From Marsupella aquatica (taxonomy: Eukaryota > Marchantiophyta), in NCBI GenBank assembly GCA_973895155.1, contig OZ316896.1:17236001-17300000 (forward strand): DNA of 64,000 bases, written 5' to 3'. Below, piece after piece: positions 44,401-57,300 of the stretch; positions within the stretch are counted from its first letter, which is position 1, and the number at the start of each line of letters is the position of its first letter. The notes under the pieces are model-generated. The model did no database searches. It saw only the letters and a program-made list of their open reading frames with translations, and had not been told where the DNA came from. The translations under genes and the position numbers were made by a program.

Positions 44401-47400
44401 CTAATACATGCTCCCTAACTTCTTTCTTGGCCCTTTGGTTGTCCCCCCCTTGATTGGATCTTTTGTCCTAGATCATGTCTCCTGGGTGGGAGCCCTTGGT
44501 TTTTGGCAGTTTGAAATATATAATATAATTTTCTTCTTCAAAACATTGGCTGATGCATCTACCATCCTTTTCATCCTCTCCATTTATGTACATAATCACA
44601 AGTGTACCCAACTTATGTCCTTTCAAAATACAGTCTGAAAAGGTGGGCTAAACTTTTTTCCAAAACCAGTCTACACTCCACATAAGCATTTTGGGGATGC
44701 ACTCTGCTCCATGTAGGATTGGGAGATTTCTTATCCAAGTGACTTCTCAATCTCTGTAAAGCCAAAATGGATGAGTCACTCTCGGGGTCACTCTTCTTTA
44801 GATTTGGTTGTTATTGTTTGGGAGTACATCTGAGCAAACTAGAGATCTAGATAGAGAATTGTTCCCTTAGTTGGATTCTGGAATTGAAAAAGTGGATTGT
44901 TTGTAACATAAGTTAATGACTTTTTCAATGATCATGGTACCATAACGTGAGCTAATTATTATACTATTCAAGTGTTTCTCTGAATATTAAACTGAATATT
45001 ATATGCTGTTAGTTAAATATTATCAACTCACCAGTCAAGATTATACCACTCTTATATAGTAGCCACCTAAGCTTTGAGAATATTTGTTGGTAGCTATCAT
45101 GATTTAAACATTTAGAGTTACATGCAAAGGGAAAACAAATATAAGCAAAACTTTGTTAAATGGCAAGCCAGGTGACAACTACAAGAAGACTTTAAATTGA
45201 GTGTTATTTCTTATTTTCTCCCCTTCAATAGAACTAGCAAACACAAAATGGATGACACTTTTAACAGAACAAAACATTTAAGGTAAAAAAAAATCAACAA
45301 GCAAATTTGGGGGAATTTGCCTTGAAAGCCAAAAACAGACCCATCAAACAGAGCATACACTCTATACTCCAGAGCATAAGATTCTGTAGGGTAGCCACAA
45401 GGGGAACAATACAAAAGGGATTGGGCAAGGACGTCCAGAGGATAAGATTCTGTAGGGTAGCCAAAGGGGGAACAATACCGAGGTACTTGGCAAGCGCCCA
45501 AACAAGGAGGGAGAGAGAGGCTTAAACTAGGGCCCCAAAGCTGACCCCCAAAGCTGACCAGCTAGGGATGGAAGAGTAACAAAGACTCCCACCACCACCC
45601 CCCTCCCCACCCACACCTCACACATACCCGCAGGACCCCTTGCCTGTAGAGGGAGTTAATTTGGGGGTTTTTGGCCCCATATTTCCTTTGTACTTGTCGC
45701 AGCAGGTCCCACAGACTGCAGTAGTGGGGATTTGTACATAAAGGAAGCACTCTTCTGTAACCTTTCTGTTTTGGTATGTGAAGGTGTTAGAGTTTTCCCT
45801 ATTGTGCCATAGGTGGTTATCTGTCATTTTGTCTTGCGTTCAGGGTGAGTTAAGGTTCCAACCCGATATAAACTGCCGTGTGTTTGATTAGAGTGTGAAA
45901 TTGCACTAATGCTTCTAAAATGGACTATACTCTAAGTCGCCCAGAGTTCTTGTGTTTCTATTTTGTGAGCTCCCATAAACTTCATGAGCTGCCACCGACG
46001 TTGCGCTGCCATGGATTTCAGAGTCAGGAGCTCTATTCAATTGCTTCAAGACAGGATTTCGGGACAAGACTGGTGAATTGATGTGTACATTGGTTGACAA
46101 CTCGAATTCCCAGCTCGGAATTTTGAATGTTGTTTTGACCCATTTCAATTTCGTTCTGGTTGAAAGCTCATGATTTCAGCTCTCTGTGAATTGGGATTGC
46201 AAATTGTTTCCAATTGGTCCATTCCGTCTAGGTTCAGCAGTCTGTGGAGTGACTCACAGTGGAGTACTCAGTAAACCCAACCTGAATTTTGGTGAGTTAC
46301 CAGATTTACGGCTACGAATTTTGGGGCCTAACTCAATATACTTTTCTGAGTTTAATACTTTTCATTTACGCATAACTCTATTACTTGAGCCTTTTGTGAC
46401 CATGTAACTTTAGTGAATAGCTTTGGTCACGATCCTGTTTAGGATGACAGTATATGGGACACTAGCAATTGACGGCAACAGAGCAGCAGTGCGGATTCCG
46501 TAAGCCAAGCCATCACCTCAACGCCCAGAATTGCCATGGAGTGCATCACTAAACTATTGTTGTTGTCTGTACTGGGCTTTTCGTCTTTTGACCAGGGATT
46601 CAAAACCATTTCATGCTAGTTCCTTTCATCCGATCCCATTGCTTTCTTTCCCTGCACGTATCGGGCATGATCCGCTGCCCCTTCTCCGGGCCTGGTGTTG
46701 GTTTCCCCAACTGAGGTTGTTGATGGAGCTCGTTGGTTCTCAGAGAATTTGAAGACGAACTATTAGAAAGTCCATTCCTTCATTCCTCAATTCTCATTCA
46801 ATCCTTGACATTTGTTCTGGCTGAGACAAGCGAATTCTGGGGGACTCGGTTACTGAAATTTTTCTAGTGCCGGAGCATTGAGGAATCCAGAACTGCTATA
46901 GACGGAAAGGAGGACTGTTTCGGTTTTGTACCAATTTCCTGAAACTGGTTGACTCGCCTTAACGCAGCAAAGTCTGAGAGGACCGTAAAGCAACGGTTTT
47001 TGTGTGACTTCTTTTATGGTTGGGTTTATGGGCATGCCGCACGTTAGGAATCCCTCAAAGCATCAAGTGTTTCAGGGTCTGATTAGTTGGCTACTCTTTT
47101 GCCGCCTTGCTGCCTTTTGTTGAGTAGTAGATGCTGACCTATTTCAATTCTGTACACAAAATTGGACGATAGTCGAGGTTCTACGGTTAATGGTTTTTTT
47201 TATCAGTTTTCGTATCCTCTCAAGATGGTAAAGTCTTAAACCTTCTCTGATGTCTGTGTTATATCGCGTCTTGTCGATTCCCAGGGTGGCAATTGTTTCA
47301 TTCGCATTCCCGTCATTCGTGGATGGTGAACAAATGCCAAAATAAAGGCACAAGCAATCCCCTTTCAGCCAAGCATATCTGTTCTGAACTGCAATATCTT

Positions 47401-49369
47401 GGTTTTTTGCTGAGATCTTGCTGGTCAATGAGCTGAAATCAAGACTCTCTGTCAGCCTTGGTAGCAATCAGTGATGTAGATTTTGTCATCTTTTCTTTGG
47501 ACATGTAGTTATTTATTTCATAACCATGAACTATTTACGAGTGATAGTAAGGTCACGAAGGGACTTAACCGATTATCCCAGCAGTTTGCACTAATGCAAT
47601 TCGAGTTCCACTGTGTCCCGTGTCTCGTGTTGAAGATTTTCTATTCACGGCAAAACGTTAGAAGTACTCGTCTGGAAAAATAGAATCAATCAACATACGT
47701 CAATCGTCTGATGTCCACAGGCTCTCACATTTTTGCTCACTTCGATGGCGACTGTGGATTGCTTTTCTCCTCCTGGAATCGAAAGTGCTTTGGCCATTCA
47801 CGAGTTGCTCATACTTCTTGGACTAATTTTGCAAGAGATATTAGCTCTTCAAATTGTCACTTCTCTCAATAATTTCAGTTAGAGTTTCATTTACTCGAGA
47901 TCTGAAATCAATTCCCCATGAAGTTCATGTCCAGGATGCCCAAATATCATTAATCACTGTAGTTCCTTGGACCCGAGATATCTTTGCTAATACAGGAGTG
48001 TAGAAACATTATATCCATGTTGAGGTAATCGTATAATAAGTTGTTCAGATTTGGGCACTCTTCTTCCCTTTACGCTTTTGAGGGGGGAGAGGCAGAGGAC
48101 ATGTCAGCGCTTCCTGCGTCAGGAAGTCAGTTCCTGATGTGGATGCTTGCCGTTTTTCAGAAGGGTGGCAACAACACTGGATCTCACTAGTTTGGAATTG
48201 GAATTGCAGTTTGTTGCTTACTTCGTCCAATGGCTTTTAGTGGAATGATTTGAGCGGAAGGCAATCGAAAAGCATTAGAATTTTGACAGGGGTCACAAAT
48301 GAATGCCACAGAAAATTAGCTGGAGGCTTCACAAGCTCTTACCTGAAGCTAGGGTAGAGTTTATTGACTTTGCACAAGGCCTAGTCCTCCTGTCTTGAAT
48401 TACATTTCCTACTTCAAATTTGGAATTCCATGTACTGCACGCAGAGGACTGCTTGGATATGGAAAAGTTGGAGATGAAGTATGGAGGGACAAGGCTAGGG
48501 GGTTAAGGAAAAAATGGTCGTTATAGTCAACACCAGGTAGTTGTACACCGAGTGTCATGGTACGTTACACAATAAGTTAAATAAGTGTCGTTATCAAGAT
48601 TTCTCTGTAAATATGAGACCATTTCGAATCAAAATCACATCCTTTAATTTGGGAAATTCTACTCTTTAAGGACCTTTAATCTGTGTCTTGAATGTCATTG
48701 CAAATAAACCGAAACAAGCCAATCAGTTGTGGGGCTAAGAATAGGCATGTAAATGTACTTATTTACTCTGGTACCTTGATGCCATGACCCGTGGAGCATG
48801 GGAAAGTTTGGTATCCGTCAGTTACTCGCAGTGCTAGCTTTTATTTAGCTGTACTATGCTGTCAACTCAGCCTCACTGGAATAGGTGACTTAGTAGTCAC
48901 AAATTGGCACAGCAATGAAGTCACTCAACCGTATGGTATGGCTGTGCAATGGTCTTCTTGTTACAACCATCGTGGAAAGGACGAGCCTTGCCGTATCCTC
49001 ACGGCAGTTTCAGCAGTGAAGTTTCATCGAAAGAAAAAGTCTAGATTAGGCAATGAGTCGAGAGTAGGAGAGTTTGAGCGACTGCAAGGTCAGGAGTGTG
49101 CCAACTATAGAGGGAATTGGTCCATTTCAGCCAAAAATCGCCTCACTGTCGTTGGAGCTCAATTGGAAATTTAATGGATCAAAACTAGTATCGTATCCCT
49201 CAATCCTTTCGTCCCAGATTGTAAAGAGAAGAAAATGGCTTTAAAGAATGCAGGCAGCTCACTAATTTAACCACTGCATATTAAGTTTTGTTGTTTCTTT
49301 TAACTTTGGATTTATTAAAAAATTCTGCTAAAAATTTTCTTGTTGTGCTGTAGATGTTATTCACTCAAC
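44401..49369. other. Repeat-rich interval without recognisable genes
   Basis: No supported coding sequence on either strand. 44640-45100 resembles 50690-50990 weakly in order of short blocks and may be an old copy of the same transposon. 45369-45478 is listed separately. 46000-47700 has a composition like host genes but only short ORFs. Confidence 0.4.
45369..45478. repeat. Tandem duplication, period 66 bp
   Basis: CCAGAG(C/G)ATAAGATTCTGTAGGGTAGCCA...AACAATAC occurs at 45369 and 45435. Confidence 0.8.
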
Positions 49370-49567
49370 AATGGTGGACAGTGGGTTCTGGGCAGGGTAA
49401 CCCTTCCAATAGGAGGCGGGGCGGCAGTGAGTGAGGGTGGGGTTGGGCAGGGAGCCTTGTCCAAAAAGGGGTGAGAGCATAATTGAGGGACCAAGCCTGC
49501 CAATGGCTGGGACTTGAATTCACTACCTCAAGGGTGCTAGTGAGCTCTGTACCAACAGTCTAAGCCC
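49370..49567 (-). mobile_element. Candidate tRNA-derived SINE
   Basis: On the minus strand the element starts GGGCTTAGAC near 49567. It shows an A-box-like TTGGTACAGAGC (49555-49544) and a B-box-like AATTCAAGTCCC (about 49520-49509), spaced as in a tRNA-type RNA polymerase III promoter. A non-tRNA body follows to about 49370. There is no full cloverleaf, so it is not a tRNA gene. Element ends are not defined by a target duplication. Confidence 0.45.
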
Positions 49568-51100
49568 TCTCAAAGCAAGACTTCAAAGCAAGGGGGTTAT
49601 TACTTAGGTACCTTGGGAGGAGAGACCAGACTTTGTAAAACTCTGAGAATAGACTGAGAATAGAACATATGAGATGCTCTCTACTTCACACATAATATTT
49701 GACACATGTTTTATGAAAACTGGAGTATGGGATGTGTGATGTTAAGTATTTTCATTTGTGTGTGTGGACATTGCAACCAAGTGCTTTCATAATGTTTTTT
49801 TTTTGGTTTATTGGCCATCACAGTAGGACAGGTGTGAAAGAAACACCAAGCTCATGGCATTTACTTTTGAAGCTCTTTCAAAAGCATGAGGTGCACAAGT
49901 TTGCAATGGATGGAGCATAACAAGTTGACTTACAGACAATCTGTGAAGTGGATTATATGAAACAATGTGATGCACATCATCTCACAAATTTGGGAAGTTG
50001 AGGGTGGCTTTACTTGGGGGCAGTTTCCAACTTTCGTTCGTCTCCAGGATCTGATCGGGGCCATCCATTTGGGAGAAACTACTACTGTTCACTTTACAAA
50101 AGGTTGGGGCCAACTCTTTTTTGTCTCCAAGATCTGATCGGGGCCATCCATTTGGGAGAAACTGCTGCTGTTCACTTTACAAAAGGTTGGGGGCACTTTA
50201 AACCGAACCAGTTACCAATACTATAAGGAATGGAGTGGGGCCCAATGCTTATGTGGAGCACTCTTTTGTACTAGATTTTTGAGACCACCTCTGTTGGAGG
50301 TGTTTTCTTCTGGCCCCTTGGTCCCCAGCTTGGTCCATTCCTATTTTAAGTTATTTGAATTAAAACGAGACCCACACTCAAGTTTTTCATAAGATCTGTC
50401 ACATCTAGAACGACTTTAGCCAATACCTGACATTCAGGTGGAGTGGGTCCTCAATCTGTCTTTTAACAAATTAATCTAGCACCACTGGCTAAACTTCCCT
50501 TTACAAGACCTTGGGGCTATAAAATGATTCCAAAAATGCTTTTAGCCCCAGCACACTACATTTAGTCTGTGCAATGGCCCTCCAGTTGGCTTTGGTGAAA
50601 AACCTCCCAAGTGTCCCCAACTTCGCAAATATGTTGTAGTGATCCAAAGTTCTATTAAGTAACCAACAAATGACATACAATCACACATTCCTGATTTATA
50701 AATTTTGGTGGAAGTTTTTTCAAAGCTGTGTTTAGATGCCACTTCCAAGCTAGGGGATAGCTACAAAAAGCTGTTGGGGGAGTCACTTGCAATCCAAAAC
50801 AAGTATTTTCATACTATTTCTGACTGGATTCTACAGAAAATTAGAGAACATTCTTTATTTCATATTTTTATAAAGTAAAATTATAGGTGATTGAACATTA
50901 ATATAAATCTTTATTGAATATTCTGTGTATAATATAAGCTGTTTTCATTGGTCAAGATTGCACTTGGTAAATCAAAACATACACTAACCTCCTTACTAAT
51001 TACCCCAGCGGCGCAAGTACTCTAGTTGGGAAAATGCATGGCTTGACATTTTGTCTCTATCATACCTATTAAAGTTTTTAAAATAATTTATACATACATA
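49568..51100. other. Repeat-rich interval
   Basis: No gene supported. Contains the tandem duplication at 50041-50205. Confidence 0.4.
50041..50205. repeat. Tandem duplication, period 83 bp
   Basis: TCTCCA(G/A)GATCTGATCGGG... begins at 50041 and again at 50124. Both copies run through CACTTTACAAAAGGTTGGGG with only a few differences, so the duplication is recent. Confidence 0.88.
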
Positions 51101-51300
51101 TACATGATTGGCGCTAAGAACACGCTCAGAAAGGGCACTGTTGCAAAAAAGTTAAAGGAGAAGATTTCCATGACAAAGACAAATCATGATTGGTGGAGAC
51201 TTAAACCCATGAGCACTCTAACCAATGAGTACTTAGCCCAATTAAAACCCAGCTTACCGTACTCCTCCTATCCAGAATGATGCAGGGTGACTAACATAGG
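51101..51300 (+). repeat. Dispersed repeat A, copy 1
   Basis: TACATGATTGG(C)GCTAAGAACA..., an ATTGGTGGAGAC block, GCCCAATTAAAA and ATCCAGAATGATGCA occur here in the same order and orientation as in copy 2 at 52529-52760. The two are diverged with indels. Confidence 0.7.
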
Positions 51301-51546
51301 TATCTATCCAAGAATTTCTGGGTCGTTGCCTAAAGTCTTGAATACTTGTTTTCAACTCCAGACTCCCCACGCAGATCCCTACTCAGAAGCATAATTTAAA
51401 TATCAAAATTCCTGTTACCAATGAAATTAGGGGCAATGGTTTGACTCCGAGGAGTGGAACATGGACTACGACTCTGACCAAATTTTATAATATGGATGCA
51501 ATTCCTATGAAAATTCACAGGAGCAAATGTGCAGTGAACTTTGCAA

Positions 51547-51650
51547 AGATCAAGACCCAGGAACTGCATGATAGGTGGAGAAAACCCGCAAAGAGCACAA
51601 AAACCAAACAAAGAATCAATCTATTCAACTATCTAAAAATTAAGTTCAAT
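51547..51650 (+). repeat. Dispersed repeat B, copy 1
   Basis: AGATCAAGACCCAGGAA..., AACCAAAC...AATCAATCTAT and AAGTTCAAT match 56099-56219 in order and orientation. Confidence 0.65.
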
Positions 51651-51764
51651 AGGTTTTTACTTACTTGTCCCCCTAATTACCTGATATTACTAATGTGGCC
51701 CCCAAACAAAATTATTTATCACCCAGCCCCCATTTAGTGTTTGGGTCAGTATAACTTGTATATG

Positions 51765-52025
51765 GGTTCCGGTTGCCTTGTGGTCAGCTTGCTACTGGGT
51801 GGCCTTAACCCGCCGCGGCCCCCCTTCCCTGCTGTGTTTTCCTGGGTAAAATCAAGGTCCAATACTGTTGGATTTTTGTGAGGGGAGTGTAGAGCAAAAA
51901 ATGAAATGTTTTTTTCACTCCAGGACCTGCAACTATGCCCTCCAATGGGGAAGGGGAAGGGAGGCCGAGGGGGTCATGACTGTTAAGGCTAGCCAATAGT
52001 GTCTTGCCACATGGCAACGGGAACC
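51765..52025. mobile_element. Candidate 261-bp MITE with 19-bp inverted ends
   Basis: The left end GGTTCCGGTTGCCTTGTGG (51765-51783) matches the reverse complement of the right end (52007-52025, GGTTCCCGTTGCCATGTGG) at 17 of 19 positions. The trinucleotide TAT occurs close to both ends (51761-51763 and 52028-52030) and may be the target duplication. No ORF of note. The superfamily is not assigned. Confidence 0.7.
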
Positions 52026-53640
52026 AGTATTCAAGTAAATACTAACCCGGATACAAAATGGGGGGCAAGTTGATAAATACTTTTGTTTAGGAGGCAGGTT
52101 ATTAATATCAGGTGTTTTGGCAGACAGGTTAATAAAAAGCTGTTAAGTTCAATGCCGACCCAAGTTGTTTTACTCCATTTTCTTCTGCTGCCTATAATGT
52201 GTAATTATATGGATAATGTACTTCCACTTATTGTTATTGTGAAAATGTATATTTTTGAGATTTTATCACTACTAGATTGATTGCCTGTTCTTTGAACATA
52301 AATAGAGGTGTGTACATTGGAGCTTGTTGCCCATTGATTCCGCAGATTCGGGTTCAATTGGCCCTTGTTAGACATCCACTTTGCACCATCTACCCATTTC
52401 ACACACACACACAACTTTGGTTACACATGAGAGTCATGAACGAGTCAGATGTTTTACTGTAGGTCTTGAAGAGTAGATTCATGTCCCTATTTATATAACT
52501 AGATGATACCCAAGTGTATCGTATATTGGACATGATTGGGGCTAAGAACATGGTCAGAAGAGGGCCTGATGCAAAAAAGCTGATTGTGGAAAATTTATAT
52601 ATCCAGGAAAAATCAGGATTGGTGGAGACAGGAGGAATGAGGAGTATTCAGTGGTTCAGAACAAGATCTCCATAAGCCCTCATTGGTTTAAAGGTAAGCC
52701 CAATTAAAATCAAGCTTGCCATCCTTTCCTTTATCCAGAATGATGCAAGGTGACTAAAACAAAGATCTAGTTTTTTGGATTTTTATCGCACATGCTGAAC
52801 AGTGGATACTGCTTTTATTTTATGTTTTCACTCTAAGCATTGTTGGCTTTCACACACACACACCCCCCCCCTCTTTCTTTTCTTTTTCTATTTGTGAACT
52901 TGGTCTCGTACATAAAATCATGTTATTTTCAGAATCACTTGATCATGTGTTGTCAAGTCATAATCGGTCTTCTATTGGGCCTATTATTCATCTGCCACAC
53001 TAGCATCATCTACATCCTCTTCTATATCCCTATAAACTCCCATGGCAAGTGAATTGTCATCTCTGCTACGTTGCTTGCTTGATTCAACAATGTACCTCAT
53101 CATGGTCGTCCTCATTTGCTAAGCCAGCACTCTAATGAGCTCCTCCATATCAATGGTACTCTACTAACTTCAACATTTGCATCTTTCCATGTAAGGAGCT
53201 GACCAAGATTTGACAAAAAATTTACTGCTCTCCATGGTTTGCACTTCATTGACAAGTGAGGGCTGGCCCACCAAACTGAGTACATTTTTTGCATTACATC
53301 TGTGTGTTACTTACATCCCGTTATACCAATTGCAAAATGGGAAATGGGGAATGGTTTTGAGCTATTAGATATTTTGTAGACATTTTTCTAACCATTGGAT
53401 GCAGCCTAAATGTAAGCCTACATGCTGTCTGCGACAAATATTGTAGGGAATCCTAGCTCACGCCAATCTCCATCTTGTGCCTACATCCTACATCTTCTTG
53501 ATCAGCTGGAGTCTCCACATACTCCGCTCTCCCTTGTTTTCTCCTCCCTTAGGAAGACTCATTTGTCACTGTGATACAATAGATTCTTTAATACGCAATT
53601 CAATAATTCCTCATTGATTTTCAAGAGCCCAATCACACTC
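52026..53640. other. Repeat-rich interval
   Basis: Contains dispersed repeat A copy 2 and a CA microsatellite followed by a C run (about 52851-52870). No gene is supported. Confidence 0.4.
52529..52760 (+). repeat. Dispersed repeat A, copy 2
   Basis: See copy 1 (51101-51300). This copy is about 30 bp longer, with extra sequence between the GGTGGAGACA and GCCCAATTAAAA blocks. Confidence 0.7.
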
Positions 53641-53645
53641 AGATG

Positions 53646-54388
53646 TCAAAATTTGTCTCCATACTCATGATCCAACGAATCTTCATAGAACTTGATTGCC
53701 TCAGCATGCTGTTCAGAAAGTGTACTAGATGCAAATGGATAAGAAATCATATGTCTGTCAATCCGTTCTGTCCCAATATGGGCCCATTCTTCCACAATGG
53801 CTAGAAAATGGATCATGTCTTGGAGAAAATTACATGCTTCAGTTGCTTGCTCATCAAGTTTTTCACAACTTTTTTCTATCTGTGATACTCCTTCTTCCAT
53901 AAATTCCTACATTAACTCCTTCATTTTAGCAATCAAAGCATTCTAAATGTCACTCTTACTTGCAGGAGAGTCAGGATAAAGAAGATATCTGATAGTTTGA
54001 GAGAACATACCAAAAAGTAAAATTTCCCAGACTCTCTTCCTATCTTGTCCATGAATCTGCAGTACATACCTAAACACATGCACTATGCTCTCATACACAC
54101 GTCTATGAACTGCCATTCCTACAGAAGCTTTCAGCAATTCAATGAATTTGCTTTCAACCAATTTCAATGCTTATGAGAAAATAACTGTCCTGGATGTATT
54201 CAAAGCATAATTTGTCTTTGCTTGAAATTTGCCCAATCAAATGTACCTGGTCCTTGACCAGGTTTTAGTAACAGAGTTGGTCTTCCTTCCACTTTTGGAT
54301 CCCACAATGTCAGTTTTTCTTGTGACAAAGAAACACACTCAGAATTCATGTCAGAAAAAGGAAGCAACCAAAAGATCTTGGCTCTCAC
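53646..54388 (-). pseudogene. Broken gene of unknown family
   Basis: Two segments in the same minus-strand frame (54167-53943 and 53900-53646), separated by two stops, read as an acidic-basic helical protein. The first contains FIELLKASVGMAVHRRVYES and IRYLLYPDSPASKSD; the second contains EEGVSQIEKSCEKLDEQATE. Upstream in another frame, 54388-54200 gives SLSQEKLTLWDPKVEGRPTL and PGQGPGTFDWANFKQRQ. The amino-acid composition is protein-like and the three pieces are in a sensible order, so they probably derive from one gene with a frameshift. I do not recognise the family. It could be a host pseudogene or part of a transposon. Confidence 0.45.
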
Positions 54389-57300
54389 CTTTAGAATTTT
54401 ATCACATGCAATTCCTACAGAAATTCACAATAGCAAATACTATTCAATAGCAATAGCAAATGGTGTTATCTTATTGGGGATTTTCTTGGTGTATTTCTGT
54501 TTCACACTGTCTTTAGACAAGGTGCATCTTACATATGATCGATTAGAGTTTAAAATTATTTTGCCCCCGTTCAATGTTTATATTTTCATCTCCTATTACC
54601 CCTATCTTGCCAGGTTTTTACAATAAAATGTTTATTTTATCCCTTTATTCAAATAATATTTCATTGACATTTCATACACTCAGGATCTTTTATCAAGAAT
54701 GTGAGAAAGAAAGGCTTCAATATCTTATTTATAAAACACCAACTACAAGTTAGAGTTGGGATCTAGGTTTCTAGAGTGAAGTCTCTAGACTGTAACTCCA
54801 TGGCTCATGGCTCATCATGTGTATAAAAAACTCATGACTATAATGTATATCAAATGATAATCATGTATATCCTTTGTCATCATTTCTATTCATATTAAAA
54901 ATGAGCTCCATGGCCCCATCATAACATGTGAGCATATAAAGAAGGATGTGCATAGAAAAGAGTATGATATGTTATGTATAATTATCATTTCATTAACCTT
55001 CAAACAAATGTGAATAAGGAATATAAATATTTTGGTGACATTTTTATTGTCCTTAGCGTCCAAAGAATGGGTAGTGGGGCTAGTAAATATATAATACCAA
55101 CCCCTCCTCTTTAACTACACCTCACATTTTTGTTTATTAGTTTAATATGGTGTTGAGTGACTTAGGTGGCACTAACCAAAGTCATCATGATTGTGAGAAG
55201 TACATGAAAGGCTCATTGCTTTTTGAAAGGGATTCATAATCATTTAGAAGTTAAACAGTTATCTACTAGAAAATTGACACTTGGGGATGCCTTTGAAAGT
55301 GAGGCAGGCACTGTGCATGCCATGAGAGTGAATTTTTGAGTAGAGTAGACAAGCTACTTTACTTGTTCTATGGCTGAACACTTTCTCCCTATCTTGTCTT
55401 ATTAGAAGAGATGGTAAAGTATTTATATTTACATATGGTCTAGTCTATGCTTTCACTTTGTATTAATTAGAATTTAGCTATTTATCCTACCCCTCTAATT
55501 TTTAAATTCCTTAGTTTTTATTTGACATGTTAGAAATATATATTTATACAATAAAGTTTAATTTTTTACATAATAGTTTTTTCTAAATATCTACATTATT
55601 AGGTGACAAGGTTTACCTCACCAGGCTCAACATGCACACAACCAAACCATGCACTGTAACTTATATATTCATTGGTAAATTTTTTACAATGTTTATGTTT
55701 TATACATTAATATATGTGTCACCTAATAGAGATATTCTCAAACTAGAGTCTAAAAGTAGAATACAAAATTAGTGTATTCTTTTTCAATCACATATACTAT
55801 ACCCCTAATGTACTTGTCTGTCACCCAAAACGTTCGGTATCTCTCCTCATTTTACAGCGGATTTTAAAGGTGTGCAATTCTATTTCTTTTACTTTAACTT
55901 GTTTTATAGGATATTAATGGAATTTATTATCAATAAGTTAAAATGGTCTTAGAATGGGCCAGCTATATGGCTATAGTCACATCTTTAGTTCTCGTAAAGA
56001 AAATTGTCATGCTGATTAGATAGAGAGTACTAAAAGCTTTTATTACCATTTGGAAAAAAGTTGTTTAAAGTTGGAGCAACCATATAGTAAGCTTTTGAAG
56101 ATCAAAACCCAGGAAAGTGCACGATAGAAGGAAAAGGAACCCCCCCCCCATCTCGCCCAAGATCTCAGAAACCAAACTAAAAATCAATCTATCCACAATC
56201 TAGAAAATCAAGTTGAATTCCCACCTAGAGAGTTCTACACTTGCATATAACATGGGTTCTGTGCCTAACGGCTTTGGGTTGTCAAATATATTGTGTCCAC
56301 AACATCTTGTAGTTGTAGGAATTAGTTCGTGGACCCTTTGGCTAATAAAATCAGGGGGAAGAGTCGATCTGAGCCGTCTCCATTTCTTATCTCCAGAAAT
56401 CTTGTCCGTCCATCATAATGGCCAATCTATGGCTCAAAAGAAAGATCTCAAATAGATCTATGGATGGGTTCTGTCCGTTTTGCAAATGGGTTCATATTTT
56501 TCAAATGAAAATTAAACAAATCCAAGCCTTCCTAGTCGTCGATTTTGTTGATTTTACAATTTTGCCGTCCATTTTGTAATGCCTCTAGAAATCTTATTCA
56601 TCCATGTTAGAAGGCGATCTAGGGTGCAAAAGAAAGATCTCAATGAGATCTACGATTGAGTATTTTTTGTTTTGAGAACGAGTAAATAGTTTTGATTATA
56701 AAATTCGATGAACTTTCAAGATTCCAGCCATTCCTCCTCCCCGATCCTGGGTTTCTATGTGCTCTTCCCAGCATTAATGGCCGTACAATATGAGAGGTCG
56801 TTACATACCAGGAGTTGTGGTTTAACAAGGAAGTTATCAAGTTAGTTATTAGTCATTATTTATTATATGAAAAATACTTTTTATAAATCTTTGAATTTAA
56901 GTTTTAAAATTGAAAATATAACTAAACCGGTTACATAGTGACAGTTTTAACCGTCTTACTCTTTGCATTTCTAATGTTTTTACTTTTCTTTTTATGGCAC
57001 GGCGTCCCAAAATTTACACCCAAATTGACATAAACACGATGAAAATTATAAGTTTGATTCACAAAATCGATGAGTCTTGTTTGTTGCTGTTGTTGTTGAC
57101 GTGGCACGCTATGGTGCCAGGAATTTTGGAAGGGACCTCTAGTGGGATCCGTAATGAAACAGAAAATTATAAATATATAAAATAAGGGTTTTCCTTGTCT
57201 GAAATTCTTATATTCTTATAAGCTAAATTCCCCTTAAAAAAAATTTAAAAGGTAAATTTCCCTTTAAAACACACAAAAACAATCTAAAAAGGGAACCTGT

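Noticed and set aside
49509-49567. tRNA gene
   Set aside because: Only A- and B-box-like motifs are present; no full cloverleaf with acceptor pairing.
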